A stretch of DNA of 64,000 bases from Cristatella mucedo (taxonomy: Eukaryota > Bryozoa > Phylactolaemata > Cristatellidae), in the NCBI GenBank assembly GCA_009760855.2, contig WPIO01000014.1:1019001-1083000 (forward strand), in the 5' to 3' direction. Of this stretch, positions 22,825-34,165 are shown piece by piece. The notes beneath the pieces are model-generated. The model searched no databases. It was not told the origin of the DNA and saw nothing but the letters and a program-made list of their open reading frames with translations. Made by a program: the position numbers and the translations under genes. Position 1 is the stretch's first letter, and every line of letters begins with the position of its first letter.

Positions 22825-22990
22825 ATACATTTATATAGCACCCCCAGATAACCGAATCTCTTTCTAGGCACTTAACAGCTGCTGCATAGACAGCATTACC
22901 GAACGATTGGTGGTAACCTGCATAAGCAGCAGGCATAGTGTAAGCAGGTACGTGCACACGAAGAACGAATCACAATGAGTAACCAGCGAA
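22825..22990 (-). mobile_element. Non-LTR family B 3' end variant
   Basis: Contains GATTGGTGGTAAC and AAGCAGCAGGCA and a tctttctaggca block, shared with 30598-30735. Confidence 0.5.
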
Positions 22991-23200
22991 GCCCTCAATA
23001 CATACTGCAATATGGAACGATCCTATTCTTCCCATTCCACACTGCCCCTCTCTCCCTCCCCCACATCGTTGACTGCGGTTTAAGCGACTGCTGAAGACCA
23101 GCGATGCCGACACAGCACGGAGCTACGCGGGTGGAAAAAATGTACATCTGAGCTCTTGCCATCGAGCCCATCCCGTTGAGCGCCCTGAAGCACGGCATGG

Positions 23201-23201
<1 letters not shown>

Positions 23202-23279
<78 letters not shown>

Positions 23280-23288
23280 CATATATAT
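23202..23288. repeat. (TA)n microsatellite
   Basis: About 85 bp of TA with two CATATA interruptions. Confidence 0.95.
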
Positions 23289-23329
23289 CTTGCTGTCGCC
23301 GTCTGACGAGCAAGCGACTAAAGTGCCCA

Positions 23330-23860
23330 TGCAAATAATCAGAACCAGTGAACATCATGTGGCGAATGTTCACACGAAGAACGGGCGAATTGACTCCACT
23401 AAAGCCGCTCGCAGCGCCTACGCAGCAACAGCAGCGGCAGCGAAGCAGCGAAGAAGGCGAGCAGGAGGGAGGAGGGGCTACGACCGTTCGAAGAAAAACT
23501 ACCTGTTGGCTCGTAGCCGGATGCAGTAGCTCAATACCAGGATTTCGCAATCTTCTCACCGGGCGTCTTTTCGGCAGCCGCAACAATAACGCGCGGGCCG
23601 CAAGAAACCGAGGCAATCAATCGTGGACTCGACCAGCAGCCGCCCGCTGCTGTCGCTGCTCTAGCTCTGCTACCAGCAGCTGCCGCCCATAGCCCGTGGT
23701 CCAGGAAGCAGGCGCAGACAATCTATACTTACACGATTGCCGCAGACGCTACCCGTGAGAGCGCGGACCGAAGCTGCGCTTGAGCTGACCGCCGAGTCCA
23801 GAAGAAGCATCAGCAAGTCGATGACTGCCAGCGGCTGGTGAAGGAGAGACAACTCAATAG
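23330..23860. other. GC-rich segment, coding status undetermined
   Basis: Open frames of 100-180 codons on both strands overlap a CAG/GCA-rich patch (23424-23460). Composition differs from the AT-rich flanks, as at a CpG-rich promoter or first exon, but no frame is favoured and no domain is recognised. Confidence 0.3.
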
Positions 23861-24125
23861 GGGGTAAGGGTCACCGGCCCACGATCTCATTATACCCACT
23901 TTCTAAAACACAGCCACGAAAAACGGGTGCTACTCCAATAAGATTGATACAGTAAGAACCTGAGCTGGATGCAAGATATTTTTTAAAACAATGCTAATTC
24001 GCATTTTTAACATTATTTAAAGGTTGTGCTAAGCCAGTTTAATTCCTAAATTACTGAGTGGCGCGCGATCGCAACCTAAGGTATTCCGGAGATATATCTC
24101 ACTGCTGCGAATTACCGTACCGTCA

Positions 24126-24331
<206 letters not shown>

Positions 24332-24470
24332 TATAATTTATTTGTACTGCACCCTTACAGAATTTAATCTCTATCCATCCGCTTTACATATGCCGCAGGG
24401 TTCGAGCTCTCGACCTTGCTCGTTAATGGCGAGCCCCCTACCCTCGCGCCAAAACCGGCGTTGAGAATTA
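24332..24470 (-). mobile_element. SINE-1 copy, degraded
   Basis: Minus-strand remnants of the body (GCGGATGGATAGAGATTAAA) and B-box-like GGTCGAGAGCTCGAACCC. Its 3' tail leads into the TA/TG array at lower coordinates. Confidence 0.65.
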
Positions 24471-24545
24471 CAGGCCTAAACTAGCTGTGTAGGTATGGTG
24501 GCATCCAGAGGCGTAGCAAGGGGTTGTCAGGGGGACAGCTGTCCC

Positions 24546-24819
24546 TGTAGTTTGACTGTATGCCGGCTCCTCTAATGAGCCTGTGATGTGGCATGGACAC
24601 AGGCCGGTAACCGCTGGTGGCCAGTTGGTGGATTCACCATCAGGGTCGGCCGCTGCACAGATGTGGTCCTCGATGAATCATCGGGGTCAACCAGAGGAGT
24701 GGAGGAAGAGAGACTCTAGTGTGAGAAGGGGGCGAAGGCAGTCGTGCGTCTTGCTGCTCCGTGCCTTGTACAATAAACCGTTGGCGTTGTTCTGGGCCAG
24801 CGTTCTGTATGCCGAACCA
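24546..24819 (+). repeat. 5' LTR
   Basis: Contains AATAAA at 24772-24777. It ends GCCGAACCA, then GGAGAGACC, where a primer-binding site would start. I could not match that to a specific tRNA. Confidence 0.85.
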
Positions 24820-25028
24820 GGAGAGACCGGAAGCGGCAGCAGCGATCACCGACTGTGGGCCAGGCGACAGAGGTTTGTCAGACTGCCACCCCGTGGCGGC
24901 AGGCAACGGCTATCAAAGCGGTGACGGTTGGTGAGGCTGCGATGGTGTTCCACGAAGCAACGGTGTTGTGCGAGGCAACGGTCAGCGGTGTGGCTGAGGC
25001 GACGGAGGGTGAGACGGTGCACGGAGAG

Positions 25029-25520
25029 GCGGCGGCGTCCGCGTGGAAGGCGGCGGCGTCCGCGTGGAAGGCGGCGGCGTCCGCGTGGAAGGCGGCGGCG
25101 TCCGCGTGGAAGGCGGCGGCGTCCGCGTGGAAGGCGGCGACGTCCTCGTGGAAGGCGGCGACGTCCTCGTGGAAGGCGGTGGCGTCCGCGACAGAGTCGG
25201 CGGCTTCCGCGACATGGTCGGCGGCGTCCGCGCGGAAGGCGGCGGCGTCCGCGACAGAGTCGGCGGCGTCCGCAACAGAGTCGGCGGCGTCCGCGACAGA
25301 GTCGGCGGCGTCCGCGACATGGTCGGCGGCGTCCGCGCGGAAGGCGGCGGCGTCCGCGGCAGAGTTGGCCAGTTGGAAGGCGGCGGCGGCACCCGCGACA
25401 GAGTCGGCGGCGGCGTCCGCGGCAGAGTCGGCGGCATCCGCGACAGAGTCGGCGGCTGCACCCGCGACAGATTCGGCGGCGGCGTCCGCGGCAGAGTCGG
25501 CGGCGTCCGCCAGAGAGGTA
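25029..25520 (+). repeat. 21-bp coding-like minisatellite inside the LTR element
   Basis: Units follow GCGTCCGCGTGGAAGGCGGCG and variants with ACAGAGTCG or ACATGGTCG. Because 21 is a multiple of three and stops are absent, three plus frames and two minus frames stay open. One reads seven-residue units ASAWKAA, then ASATESA; the minus strand reads a Pro-rich TRTPPPS repeat. The first frame continues past one TAG (25665) as further short Glu/Ala repeats to about 25949. No reason to call any frame a real protein, although a Gag-like remnant cannot be excluded. Confidence 0.85.
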
Positions 25521-26129
25521 GTGGCCGGCGATGCAGCGAAAGCCATGAAGGTGACGTTGGCCTGCGACCAGCCGGTGGGCTGTGACGCGGCACAGGCAGG
25601 AGAGTGTGTGCAGACCGAAGAGTCTGCACAGGCCGGAGAGTGTGTGCAGACTGAAGAGTCTGCATAGGACGGAGAGGCTGTACAGAAGGGAGAATCTGTG
25701 GAGGCCGCGGAGAGTGTGCAGGCCGGAGAGACTGCTCAGGTTGGAGAGGGTACGCAGGACGGAGAAGCAGCTGCGTATATCGGAGACGCTGCGGAAGAAT
25801 CGGCAGAGGCGGGTGGAGCGACGGCGGTTGGTGTCCGGAAAACAATGGCCGTGGACGTCAGCTCGATGACGATGGTCGGCGGCTCACGTTACCGGCTGGT
25901 CGCAAAAGACCGTGCACCAGCTCGCCTCTTGCGATCAGCCTTCAGGTAGCCTGTGGGGTCAGCTATTGATGCTAGCTGCTATGTCGAAGATGTCTAGGGT
26001 CTAGTTTGCATCGTTCATAGATAGGCTCGTTCATTGCTGCTTAGATAGGCTCGTTCATGCTGCCCTGTACGTTGCAGCTACAGAAGTGTGTTGGTGCTGC
26101 AAACTTGTGACCTTAAGGTCAAGGGGGCG

Positions 26130-26405
26130 TGTAGTTTGACTATATGCCGGCTCCTCTAATGAGCCTGTGATGTGGCATGGACACAGGCCGGTAACCGCTG
26201 GTGGCCAGATGGTGGATTCACCATCAGGGTCGGCCGCTGCACAGATGTGGTCCTCGATGAATCATCGGGGTCAACCAGAGGAGTGGAGGAGGAGAGACTC
26301 TAGTGTGAGAAGGGGGCGAAGGGAGTCGTGCGTCTTGCTGCTCCGTGCCTTGTACAATAAACCGTTGGCGTTGTTCTGGGCCAGCGTTCTGTATGCCGAA
26401 CCACA
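26130..26405 (+). repeat. 3' LTR
   Basis: Preceded by a polypurine run and followed by the GTCCC duplication. The last two bases (CA) are not shared with the 5' LTR, where GG is found. Confidence 0.82.
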
Positions 26406-27289
26406 GTCCCACGGCGCCAAGGCCAAGGGGGCGTCAAAAGTGAAATGTATCGTGCATATTTTTTTTAACTTTTTTATTTGAGAATACCAATCTTGATTTC
26501 AAGCAAGGCCTTGTTTCAATGAATGTGACCATTGCTGGCTGAGCTAACTAAGCATGTTTAAAAACTTATACCAACCAAGCTGTAGCTTGACGCTCTTGCG
26601 GCAGACACGCGACGACACGGAAACACCGAGGGGCTTGAACCGCCGTGCATTCGCTGGCGCTAGCAGCACAACAAGCGCACGACCGTTGACCCCTCCGCCC
26701 GCGTTTCAACTGCCCTACCATCCACTCGCCCCGTGCTGCTCGCCACGAGCGGGCTGCGTCACGCCAAAGACAAGCCCGGCTTGCCGTGGCTAAGCACCGA
26801 GACGCTATTAGGCCACACAAGCAGATCTTAGGTAACTAGCCGTGTTACGAAAACGCAGCAGTCACGCCCGACCGCTTATCAGGTGTCCAAAAGAGAACAC
26901 AGCCCAGAAATGAGAAGGCAATTTTGTAAACTATTTTAACCACTACTTGAACCAGCAGGAGTTCATACTGCAAGACAAGATTCCGTTGTCATATTTTGGA
27001 ACAATAGAGAGCACCTATTTATTCTTTCAATATCAACTCTGGTAGGAAGGACTGAAGAAAGTCTTAGCCATCACTGTCAAACGGGACTCTGCAACAAGGT
27101 GAAGTGCAAGAGTGGAGGCTGTGTAAGCTATCAATGATGGACTGAACAGCACTGTAAGTCTTTTGGAGCAGCTATCTGAGGACACAAGTGGAACACTTGA
27201 ATAAAGAACTGAAGCTGTCAGTCTCTTATATTGCATTTTTCTTTGGACAGCTCCGTTCCATCACCGTCTGAACGGTAAAAGCCTCCGAG

Positions 27290-27500
27290 ATCTAGACATT
27301 GCTGGCGATGTTTGGTCTGGTCACGTGTCTTCGAAAACTTCTCAACTTCCAACAAGAAACCAAATTTGGCATCAAGATCTGTGAGCCGGGAAAACCTAGC
27401 TGTAATTTCTTTTCGGATATGCTGTCTATGCTGTCCTTCATGATTCTTGAAATCTCCTCCTCTGCCGTGAGACCAACATTGTGGGTGAGTTCTCCAGGAA
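27290..27500 (-). pseudogene. hAT transposase fragment in the loop of the inverted repeat
   Basis: The minus strand reads RKEITARFSRLTDLDAKFGF, resembling the region between catalytic core and C-terminal dimerisation domain of ZBED5/SCAND3-type hAT transposases. It also resembles the plus-strand relic near 29575 (RKELSSRFSDV). A frame change occurs inside it. Confidence 0.5.
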
Positions 27501-28611
27501 TGTGTATCATTCAACGAATTCTCTGTTCAACTGCAACTTCCCTCCATTCACATCTCCTTTTGGCATCTAGTGTAGTGATTCCTGACAGAGTCTTCTCGAA
27601 GTCTTGATAACCCGATATCAAGAAAGTGGAGGTCACAATAGTTGTCTTTGAAGTTCATCTTTGAATCCTGCGGTCTTTTTTTTAACGAGGTCAACCTTCA
27701 TTCATTAAGACGATGTACCAAAATAACAACCGATCAAACAAGTTCAAATTCAAAATACGATGTAGGAGATTGCCAGCTTCACTTCTTACTCCAAGTGTTC
27801 CACTTGTTGCACTCTACCTTGATGCAGAGTTACGTTTGACAGTGTTGGCTAAGACTTTCTTCAGTTCTTCCCACCAGAGTTGATCTTGAAAAGAACAAGT
27901 AGATGCTCTCTACTGTTCCGGGAAAGGTAAGGACAACGGAATTTTGACTTGCAGCATGACCTACAAGGTTTGAAATGTGGTTATCACAGTTTAAAAACAT
28001 TGCCTTCTCATTTCAGGATATTATTCTTTTTTTGACACCTGAAAATTGGCCAGAAATGACTGCTGCATAGTCGTAGCATAGCCAGTTAAGTAAGCCGAGC
28101 TTGTGTAGTCAAATAGTGTGTCTGTGCTCAGCCACGGCACGCTGGTTCGCACTTGACGTGGCGTAGCAGGCCGGGCTCGCCCTTGGCGCGACACAGCCCG
28201 CCTGTGACAGGCAGCATGGGGTTCGCAGACAAAAAGGGCAGTTGGAACTCGGGCTGAAGGGGTGAACGACCACGTGCTTGTTGCGCTTCGAGCGCCAGCC
28301 GAATGCATAGCGGTTCAGGCCCCTCGGTGTTTTCGTGTCGTCGCGTGTCTGCTGCCAGAGCATCAAGCTAACACTTGGTCTAAGTCTGTAAACACGCTTA
28401 AATAGCTCAGCCAGCAATGGTCTATTCCACTGAAACAATTACTTGCTTGAAATCAAGATTGATATTCTCAAATGAAATTTTTTTTAAATATGCAAACTCA
28501 ATTTGGCTTTTGGCGTCTCCTTGGCATTGGCGCCGGGGGACATCTGTACCCCTTCTCACCACTTGCTACGCCTCTGAATGCACCACTTCGCTGATGAATT
28601 CTTTTTAATGG

Positions 28612-30170
28612 ACCGTACACTTGCTGCTGTTGACGTAATTTGTCTTGAGAAATACGAAACTTTCAACGTAATTCTTCCGTCTGCACTGTGCACTGTGACT
28701 CGACGCGGAGATGACTTGGCCTCTGATATCTGGATTTCGATGCTTATGAAGTTGAAAACTCTCGATATCGCCTTGGACGAAAACTACGATATCACTGTGC
28801 ACTGTGACACTGTGCAGGTGGCCATCTTTCCGCACAGCCGGCATCACGAAAGACCTGGAGGTAGTCGGTGCGTTTCTCAGCCTCATCCCGGCGAAGGGAA
28901 TGACAACTGGCCAAGATGTCCTCAGTGACTTCCCTACGTGCTTTGAGTGGTTTCGACCTGTCGAAGATCGTCTCGGTAACCACTGCCGCTCTTTAGGCTG
29001 TTCGCAGAAGATACGTGAAGTGCAGCAGCGCATTGTCTGCCGGGAGTCACTGTGTGCCAAAGCAGTAGGCACGAAGAACAGTATGTCTCTTGTGGCGAAG
29101 TTAGTGAACGCAGTGCTCGCTCGTCCTCTCAACCACCGCATCTTCAAGCACGCAGGGAAAAGCTGCAGAGGCTGATTTCGGCGATCTGCTTTACCGAACT
29201 GAGGTTCGCTGGCTCAGTCGTGGCATCGTCTTAAAGCGCATCTTTGACATCCGCCACGATACAGTGAGATCTCCGCCAGTGAGAGGCGCCTTGAGGGCTT
29301 TCAAAAGTTGTCTGACAAGGTTTGGCTCTGTCGGTTAGACTACCTCGTGGATGTCAGCTCTCACCTTAACGACCTTTACCTGAAGCTGCAAGGACGCGAC
29401 GTGCACAATGCAAACATGTAAGCCCACACGTGCAGAAATTCGAAGCAAAGCTGATTTTAATGACGAAACAGATCAATAGGGGCGACTATATCCGTTTCCC
29501 GAACCTCCCCCAGTGTCATGCAGCCCTAATTGACACCGAATAATGCATTAGTGCTCTGTCAACCCTTCGGAAGGAATTATCTTCGCGTTTCAGTGATGTT
29601 AGTGCTCATTCCGCAAGAGTTCGCGATCGTCAGAACTCCTTTTCACTTTCCCTGTGATGACGATCGCCCTCCGATGGGCAATTGGAGTTGGTTGAGCTGC
29701 AGGCTCCGGACGTTCTCTTGTCAAAAGTTACTTCTTACGCTACTCTCGTTGACTTCTACCGTCAGCTGCCACATGCCTAGTTTCCAATGTTGTTTGCACG
29801 TGCCAAGCGTGCGATCGCAATGTTTAAATAAATGCTAGCTGATTTAACAGCCTCTTTTTGTATAGCGACGGAAGAGCCTTTGCGGCTATCACCACGGCTT
29901 GCAGTGGCAATAAAGGATCGCCCACCGCAGGATTTGAACCCACGACCTCGGGCCGAGGTCGTGAAAAGCATCCGCCTTAGCTAGTGAGCCATTACGGCTC
30001 TGCACTTATTCGTGCGACTAGCTGTTCGCCAAGATGAAGGTTTGTAAAAAAAAAACCTTCGCTCTCAGTTCACTGGCAATCACTTTGATGACGTTCTGTC
30101 GCTGAACTCGTGGACATTAGAACCTGATCATGTCTATCTCTCTGAGAACTTGCAACATCCTGCTTCCCAT
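28612..30170 (+). pseudogene. Decayed hAT transposase (ZBED5/SCAND3 type), split by a SINE
   Basis: Plus-strand segments in three frames follow the family order: LPSALCTVTRRGDDLASDIW and LDIALDENYDI (first catalytic region, 28675-28800), then GMTTGQDVLSDF, the diagnostic LLYRTEVRWLSRGIVLKRIF (29187-29248), LVDVSSHLNDLYLKLQGRDV (29346-29405), KLILMTKQINRGDYIRFPNL, RKELSSRFSDV and LELVELQAPDVLLSK. The dimerisation-domain remnant (LFAKMKVCK, then RSQFTGNHFDDVLSLNSW) follows at 30025-30110, after an inserted SINE-2. Frameshifts and stops show it is dead. It begins just outside the right end of the long inverted repeat and may derive from a related element. Confidence 0.8.
29833..30003 (-). mobile_element. 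SINE-2 copy inserted in the hAT transposase relic
   Basis: On the minus strand: A-box-like TGGCTCACTAGCTAAGGCGG, a long extra arm, B-box GTGGGTTCAAATCCTGC, then the body and 3' end GCTGTTAAATCAGCTAG. Transposase homology resumes on its right. Confidence 0.85.
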
Positions 30171-30597
30171 TGACCATACTGCATTTGTTTTAATTAAAAC
30201 CTCTAATTGGACATACTGTTTGTTCTGGCCTACAGTGCCTACTTGACCTTCTGAAATAACCTAGTAGTCCGAAAGGTTTGCATACCCCTGCACTAAAGAC
30301 TCTATATTTATCTCAAAGCTGCTGGAGCATACTTCGCTCTCTCTTGTGCTCTACTGAATATTGTCGCCATACCTGGACTGGGGCCGAAGCGTTCAGTATG
30401 CCATAAGCTAATTATTAACATCCGGTTCAAATAAGGAATAAAGAAGCATTGATTCTTCCTAGGCCAAGAAGGTTCGATAATAAACCGAACAAGGCTTAAT
30501 TATTTTGTTTTGTCGTTGGCTGGCAATGTGGTGTTGACGAAAGAGCCGTTTACAAGAAAACTCAAGTTCAGTAATAATATTAATAATGCATTTGTAT

Positions 30598-30735
30598 AGC
30601 CCCCTCAGAGAGCTAAATCTCTTTCCACGAACTTTACAGATGCTGTGTAGAAAGCATTGCCAAATGATTGGTGGTAACATCCGCAAGCAGCAGGCACTGT
30701 GTAGGCAGGTGCATACACACGAAGGAAGAATCACA
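30598..30735 (-). mobile_element. Non-LTR family B 3' end variant
   Basis: Same block as 22825-22990 (GATTGGTGGTAAC, AAGCAGCAGGCA), preceded by an AAT-rich tail at 30575-30592. Confidence 0.5.
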
Positions 30736-31109
30736 AACACCCAACAAATGTTGCAATAAACAGATGCGTTTTAATTTTTGATGATGGCTACACCATACCT
30801 AAGAGGGAACATAATGTTGCGTACCTGTTTAAATCAAATGAATTTTGTCACTGATTGCACACTTAACAGGTTAACGCAGCAGCTGGAAACCTTCTAAACT
30901 TGGCTCGAATCACCGTCAGGAGAAAGCTTAGTCGCACTGACGCCAACAAGCAATCAGCACTTTCGGATGCTTTGAGACACATACCGACTACTTGACATTG
31001 CAAGAGCACCAGATGATATTTATCATTAAGAGGGGGCAGCTTATATTTACCTAGACACATGCACATGGACACATGCATGCATTAATGCATAAAACTGAAG
31101 TAGGAGTGC

Positions 31110-31265
31110 ACTGATTAAACAGCCGTCATTTATGCAGCAGGCAGAAGAGCCAAATCGACTACCACTCCCACTTGCAGTGGGCAATAAAGAATGGGCAATA
31201 AATAATTTATAATAAATAAGCCTGCTGCAGAACCCACGACCTCGGACGTGCAGCAAAAGCAACTG
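31110..31265 (-). mobile_element. SINE-2 copy, degraded
   Basis: Minus-strand 3' end (GGCTGTTTAATCAGTG) and a B-box remnant (CGTGGGTTCTGCAGCAGG), with a small duplication of AATAAT around 31190-31220. Confidence 0.6.
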
Positions 31266-31561
31266 CACTGCAATGCATCCGAGAAATCTATTTTGTTGGA
31301 AAATACGGAGTTGGTATTCCAAAGGAATGAATAAAAAAACTATAAGCCATAAAAAAAGCTGTGAACCTCGAATCTCTCTTAGTAACCCACGAGTGACGAG
31401 GCCCTTTGTTGTGCAGTTTGAACCATCCCTGAAATTGATGAATTTCGTGACATCAGAGTGTAGCCACTTTATTTTGATAGCTGCCCCATTAAAGGCAATA
31501 CAGCGAATTCATTACTCCAGAAACTTGTGCCAACTACACACAGTAGTATTTGAGCACTCTT

Positions 31562-32880
31562 ATAATAATAATAATAATAATAATAATAATGCACCCTCAG
31601 ATAACTCAATCTCTCTCTAGGCGCTTTACATTTGCTGCAAAGAGAAATGCAATTGAATGGCGAGTAATATCATGCTTGATAAACAAACAGCATGAATAAC
31701 ATGGTTAGGGGTGACATGCACAGGGTCAGCATGCAAATGTGGTTAGTGGTAGCATGCACAGTGTCAGCACGCGTAAGCACATGAAGGATGCATTACGGGG
31801 ACCCACTAAATGCTGTCCTTAATAGGTGTGTTTTAAGTTCTTTTTAAATGTGGTCAGGTCAGGGGATGTTCTGACGCAGGTCGGGAGGAAGTTCCAGGCT
31901 TTGGGAGCATACGAACTAAATGCACGGTCTCCAAAGGATTTGAGGTTTGTACGAGGTATTTGTAGACTGTTGGATTCCGAAAAGTGGGTGGTACGATGCT
32001 TGGCCAGGTGGGGGAGTAGATCTGAGAGGTAGGCTGGAGCCAAAGAATGAAGGGACCAAAAAGTGAGCGAAAAACCTTGAAGTCAATCCGTTGCTTGACT
32101 GGTAGCCATTGCAGGTCGGCGAGAAGTGGTGTGATGTGGCAACTGCTATGCTCATGACAGACAAGCCTAGCTGCAGAGTTTTGCACCAGCTGCAATCGCC
32201 TGATTGCACATGCCGGTTGGCCAGCAAGCAGTGAGTTACAGACAGGATGTCACGAATGCATGGACCAACTTGGACGTGGTTTCCTTATCTAAACAAGCCC
32301 GAATTTTAGCAATGTTAATTATCTGAAAGTAGGCAGACTTTACTGTGGAGCCGATGTGGTCGTTTAACGAGAGATCACTTTGAAACATGACACCTAGATT
32401 TCGAGCTGATTCAACAGGAGATGTGCTGGCAGAGCCAATTTTGAGCGTCAACTTTTCCAATTTCTGAATCACACTTGGTTTGCCCATAACTAGTAAGTTA
32501 GTTTTATCATCGTTTAATTTCAGAAAATCTGTTGCCATCCGTGTGCGGATGTCATCAATACATGCAGCACGTGAGTTGAGAGAATTTGAGGTGCTCGAAG
32601 GCTGGGAGGGGGTCAAGGCAAAGGTACAATTGACTGTCATCCGCATAGAAGTGAAAGCCTAGATTGTGCTTGGCAATCACATCTGCATGAGGGAGAGTAT
32701 AAACCGTGAAAATAACTGGACCTAGCACGGAGCCCTGAGATACCCCATATTTCAGAGGTACCTCGGATGATCTTTTTCCATGAGCGTCAATACTCTGGAG
32801 CCTCCCACTGAGATAGGACCTGAACCGTTGCAGAGCAGTGCCGGTGATGCCCAGACGAGATGAGAGGCGCTCTCCCTTTG
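31562..32880 (-). pseudogene. Non-LTR family B reverse transcriptase, 5'-truncated
   Basis: From about 32855 down, the minus strand encodes part of an L2/Rex1-like RT: RFRSYLSGRLQSIDAHGKRS, GVSQGSVLGPVIFT, FYADDSQLYLC (YADD catalytic pair kept), NDDKTNLLVMGKPSVIQKL and LVHAFVTSCL. A frame break and C-terminal sequence (PAYLSDLLPHLAKHRTTHFS) follow, ending in the 3' UTR block and an (AAT)n tail at 31562-31591. At least two frameshifts. The endonuclease domain is absent. Confidence 0.85.
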
Positions 32881-32965
32881 CAGCAAATGTAAAGCGCCTA
32901 GAAAGAGATTGAGTTCTCTGCGGGCACTTTATCAAGTGCATTATTATTATTATTATTATTATTAT
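32880..32965 (+). mobile_element. Non-LTR family B 3' end, head-to-head with the preceding copy
   Basis: GCAGCAAATGTAAAGCGCCT, then AAGAGATTGAGTTCTCTG and a (TTA)n tail at 32940-32965, opposite in orientation to the adjacent copy. Confidence 0.75.
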
Positions 32966-33039
32966 AGAAGAACGTGGTGATCTATAGTATCAAAAGCTGC
33001 CGAAAGATCGAGCAAAACAAGCAGAGATACTCAGGCAGC

Positions 33040-34165
33040 TAACTTACTTATTGAATCACGCTTAAACCAACTTACTAGTTAAGGATAACCTAGTATTAAA
33101 GAAATTGGAAACCCTAACTCTTTAAATGGACTCCGCCAGAAAATCTCCGGTAGTATCTGCACGCAAGCAGGGTGTTCTATTAAAAAGTTACCTTTCAATA
33201 GACGACCTCTTCAGCTGCACTGTCAAGTCAACAAGTCAACCTACTTTCGCCTGAAAATTATTTAAAATTCGGGCTTGTTTTGATAAGAAGAAGCTGTTTC
33301 GTGCATTTTAACATCTCGCCCAGAGTTTCAGTCATTGTCTTCGTGAATGTCTTTCGGCTTGTACGAGAAGAAGCTTACATTTAATGAAAAACGATGACGT
33401 GAAATGGAATCGTTTTCATGCGCGCACTAGTGCATAAAACTCCTGAAAAACAGCACCGAGTCTGACGTTAATTAACATGGCTTAATCAAGAAAATTCGTT
33501 TGCATTGAATCTCTATTTATTCGCATTGGTTCCAATGATAATTAGATAGTAGCTCGCTTCTGTATAGCCGCCAGCTATGATTTTCAATTATTAAGGGCCA
33601 GACCCGAAAGATTCTGTCAGCACAATCATAAATGTCAGGGAGCACAATCATAAATCGATGAAAAACAATTGAGCACGATCATCACGTGTTATTTGACAGA
33701 CATTCGGCCGGCGGATGCTCATCGAGTAGAAGTAGGACATAATTTTGTCGTGGGTGACCGTCGAGGCGTAGGGATAGCACGAGGCTCAGATCGCTGCCTC
33801 CCCTGAAGGGGACAAATGCCCCAGTCCAATCCCTGGCAGCGCCACTACCCCGGCCTTGAAAAGCAAGAAGCTGGCAGAAACCTAATGAACGGTCGACTTC
33901 AAGGTTTTTTCACTCCCTATTAGGTCGCTTCCTTCTCTCACTTCAGAATTCCTACCAGGTCTACTTCCCAATCAGGCTTAACCCCATCATTGTACCATCG
34001 GCTCTCCAGACTCAAATCGTTTAGCTGCTCCTATAACCAACTAAAATCATTTAGAGACCATGCCCTCAGCTCTTATTGTCCCTAAACGTGTAACTCACGC
34101 TGGAATGACGTCGCTATATCCCCCTGACTTGACGCCGTTTAGTAAAACGCCAAGTGAACCAACGT
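33040..34165 (+). mobile_element. Older, heavily decayed family B fragments
   Basis: 33060-33310 still aligns in DNA with the RT segment at 34495-34745 (for example AACTTACTAGTTA, TTCGGGCTTGTTTTGATAAG). 33895-34165 aligns with the C-terminal segment at 34920-35165 (AAGGTTTT, AGGTCGCTTCCTTC, CATCGTACC-like). Stops in all frames. The stretch 33315-33890 between them holds nothing I recognise. Confidence 0.6.

Larger units (their letters stand above)
24546..26405 (+). mobile_element. Small non-autonomous LTR retrotransposon (TRIM/LARD-like)
   Basis: Two direct repeats, 24546-24819 and 26130-26403, differ at four positions that I could see over 274 bp. They start TGTAG; the 3' copy followed by CA gives a TGT...ACA element flanked by GTCCC at 24541-24545 and 26406-26410, a 5-bp target duplication. 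A purine run (AAGGGGGCG) sits just before the 3' LTR, and each LTR has an AATAAA (24772, 26356). The 1.3-kb interior has no gag, protease, RT or integrase, so it needs enzymes in trans. The strand is chosen from the purine tract and AATAAA. Confidence 0.85.
24506..28576. mobile_element. Long inverted repeat with hAT-type termini, split by an LTR element
   Basis: The left terminus CAGAGGCGTAGCAAG at 24506 matches the complement of the right terminus at 28576. The match continues inward, apart from the LTR element inserted at 24546-26405: left arm 26406-27240, right arm 27750-28540 read in reverse (shared GAGAATATCAATCTTGATTT-like text, GACACGCGACGACACG, CACCGAGGGGC, CTGAAGAAAGTCTTAGCCA). The arms are about 880 bp and visibly diverged; the loop is about 510 bp. 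The CAGxGGCGTAG ends are typical of hAT elements. No clear 8-bp target duplication (gtggcatc against aatgcacc). Confidence 0.7.

Noticed and set aside
24855-25845. Long repeat proteins on both strands (Ala-rich on plus, Pro-rich on minus)
   Set aside because: They are frames of a 21-bp minisatellite inside a non-autonomous LTR element. Five frames being open at once points to repeat composition, not selection.
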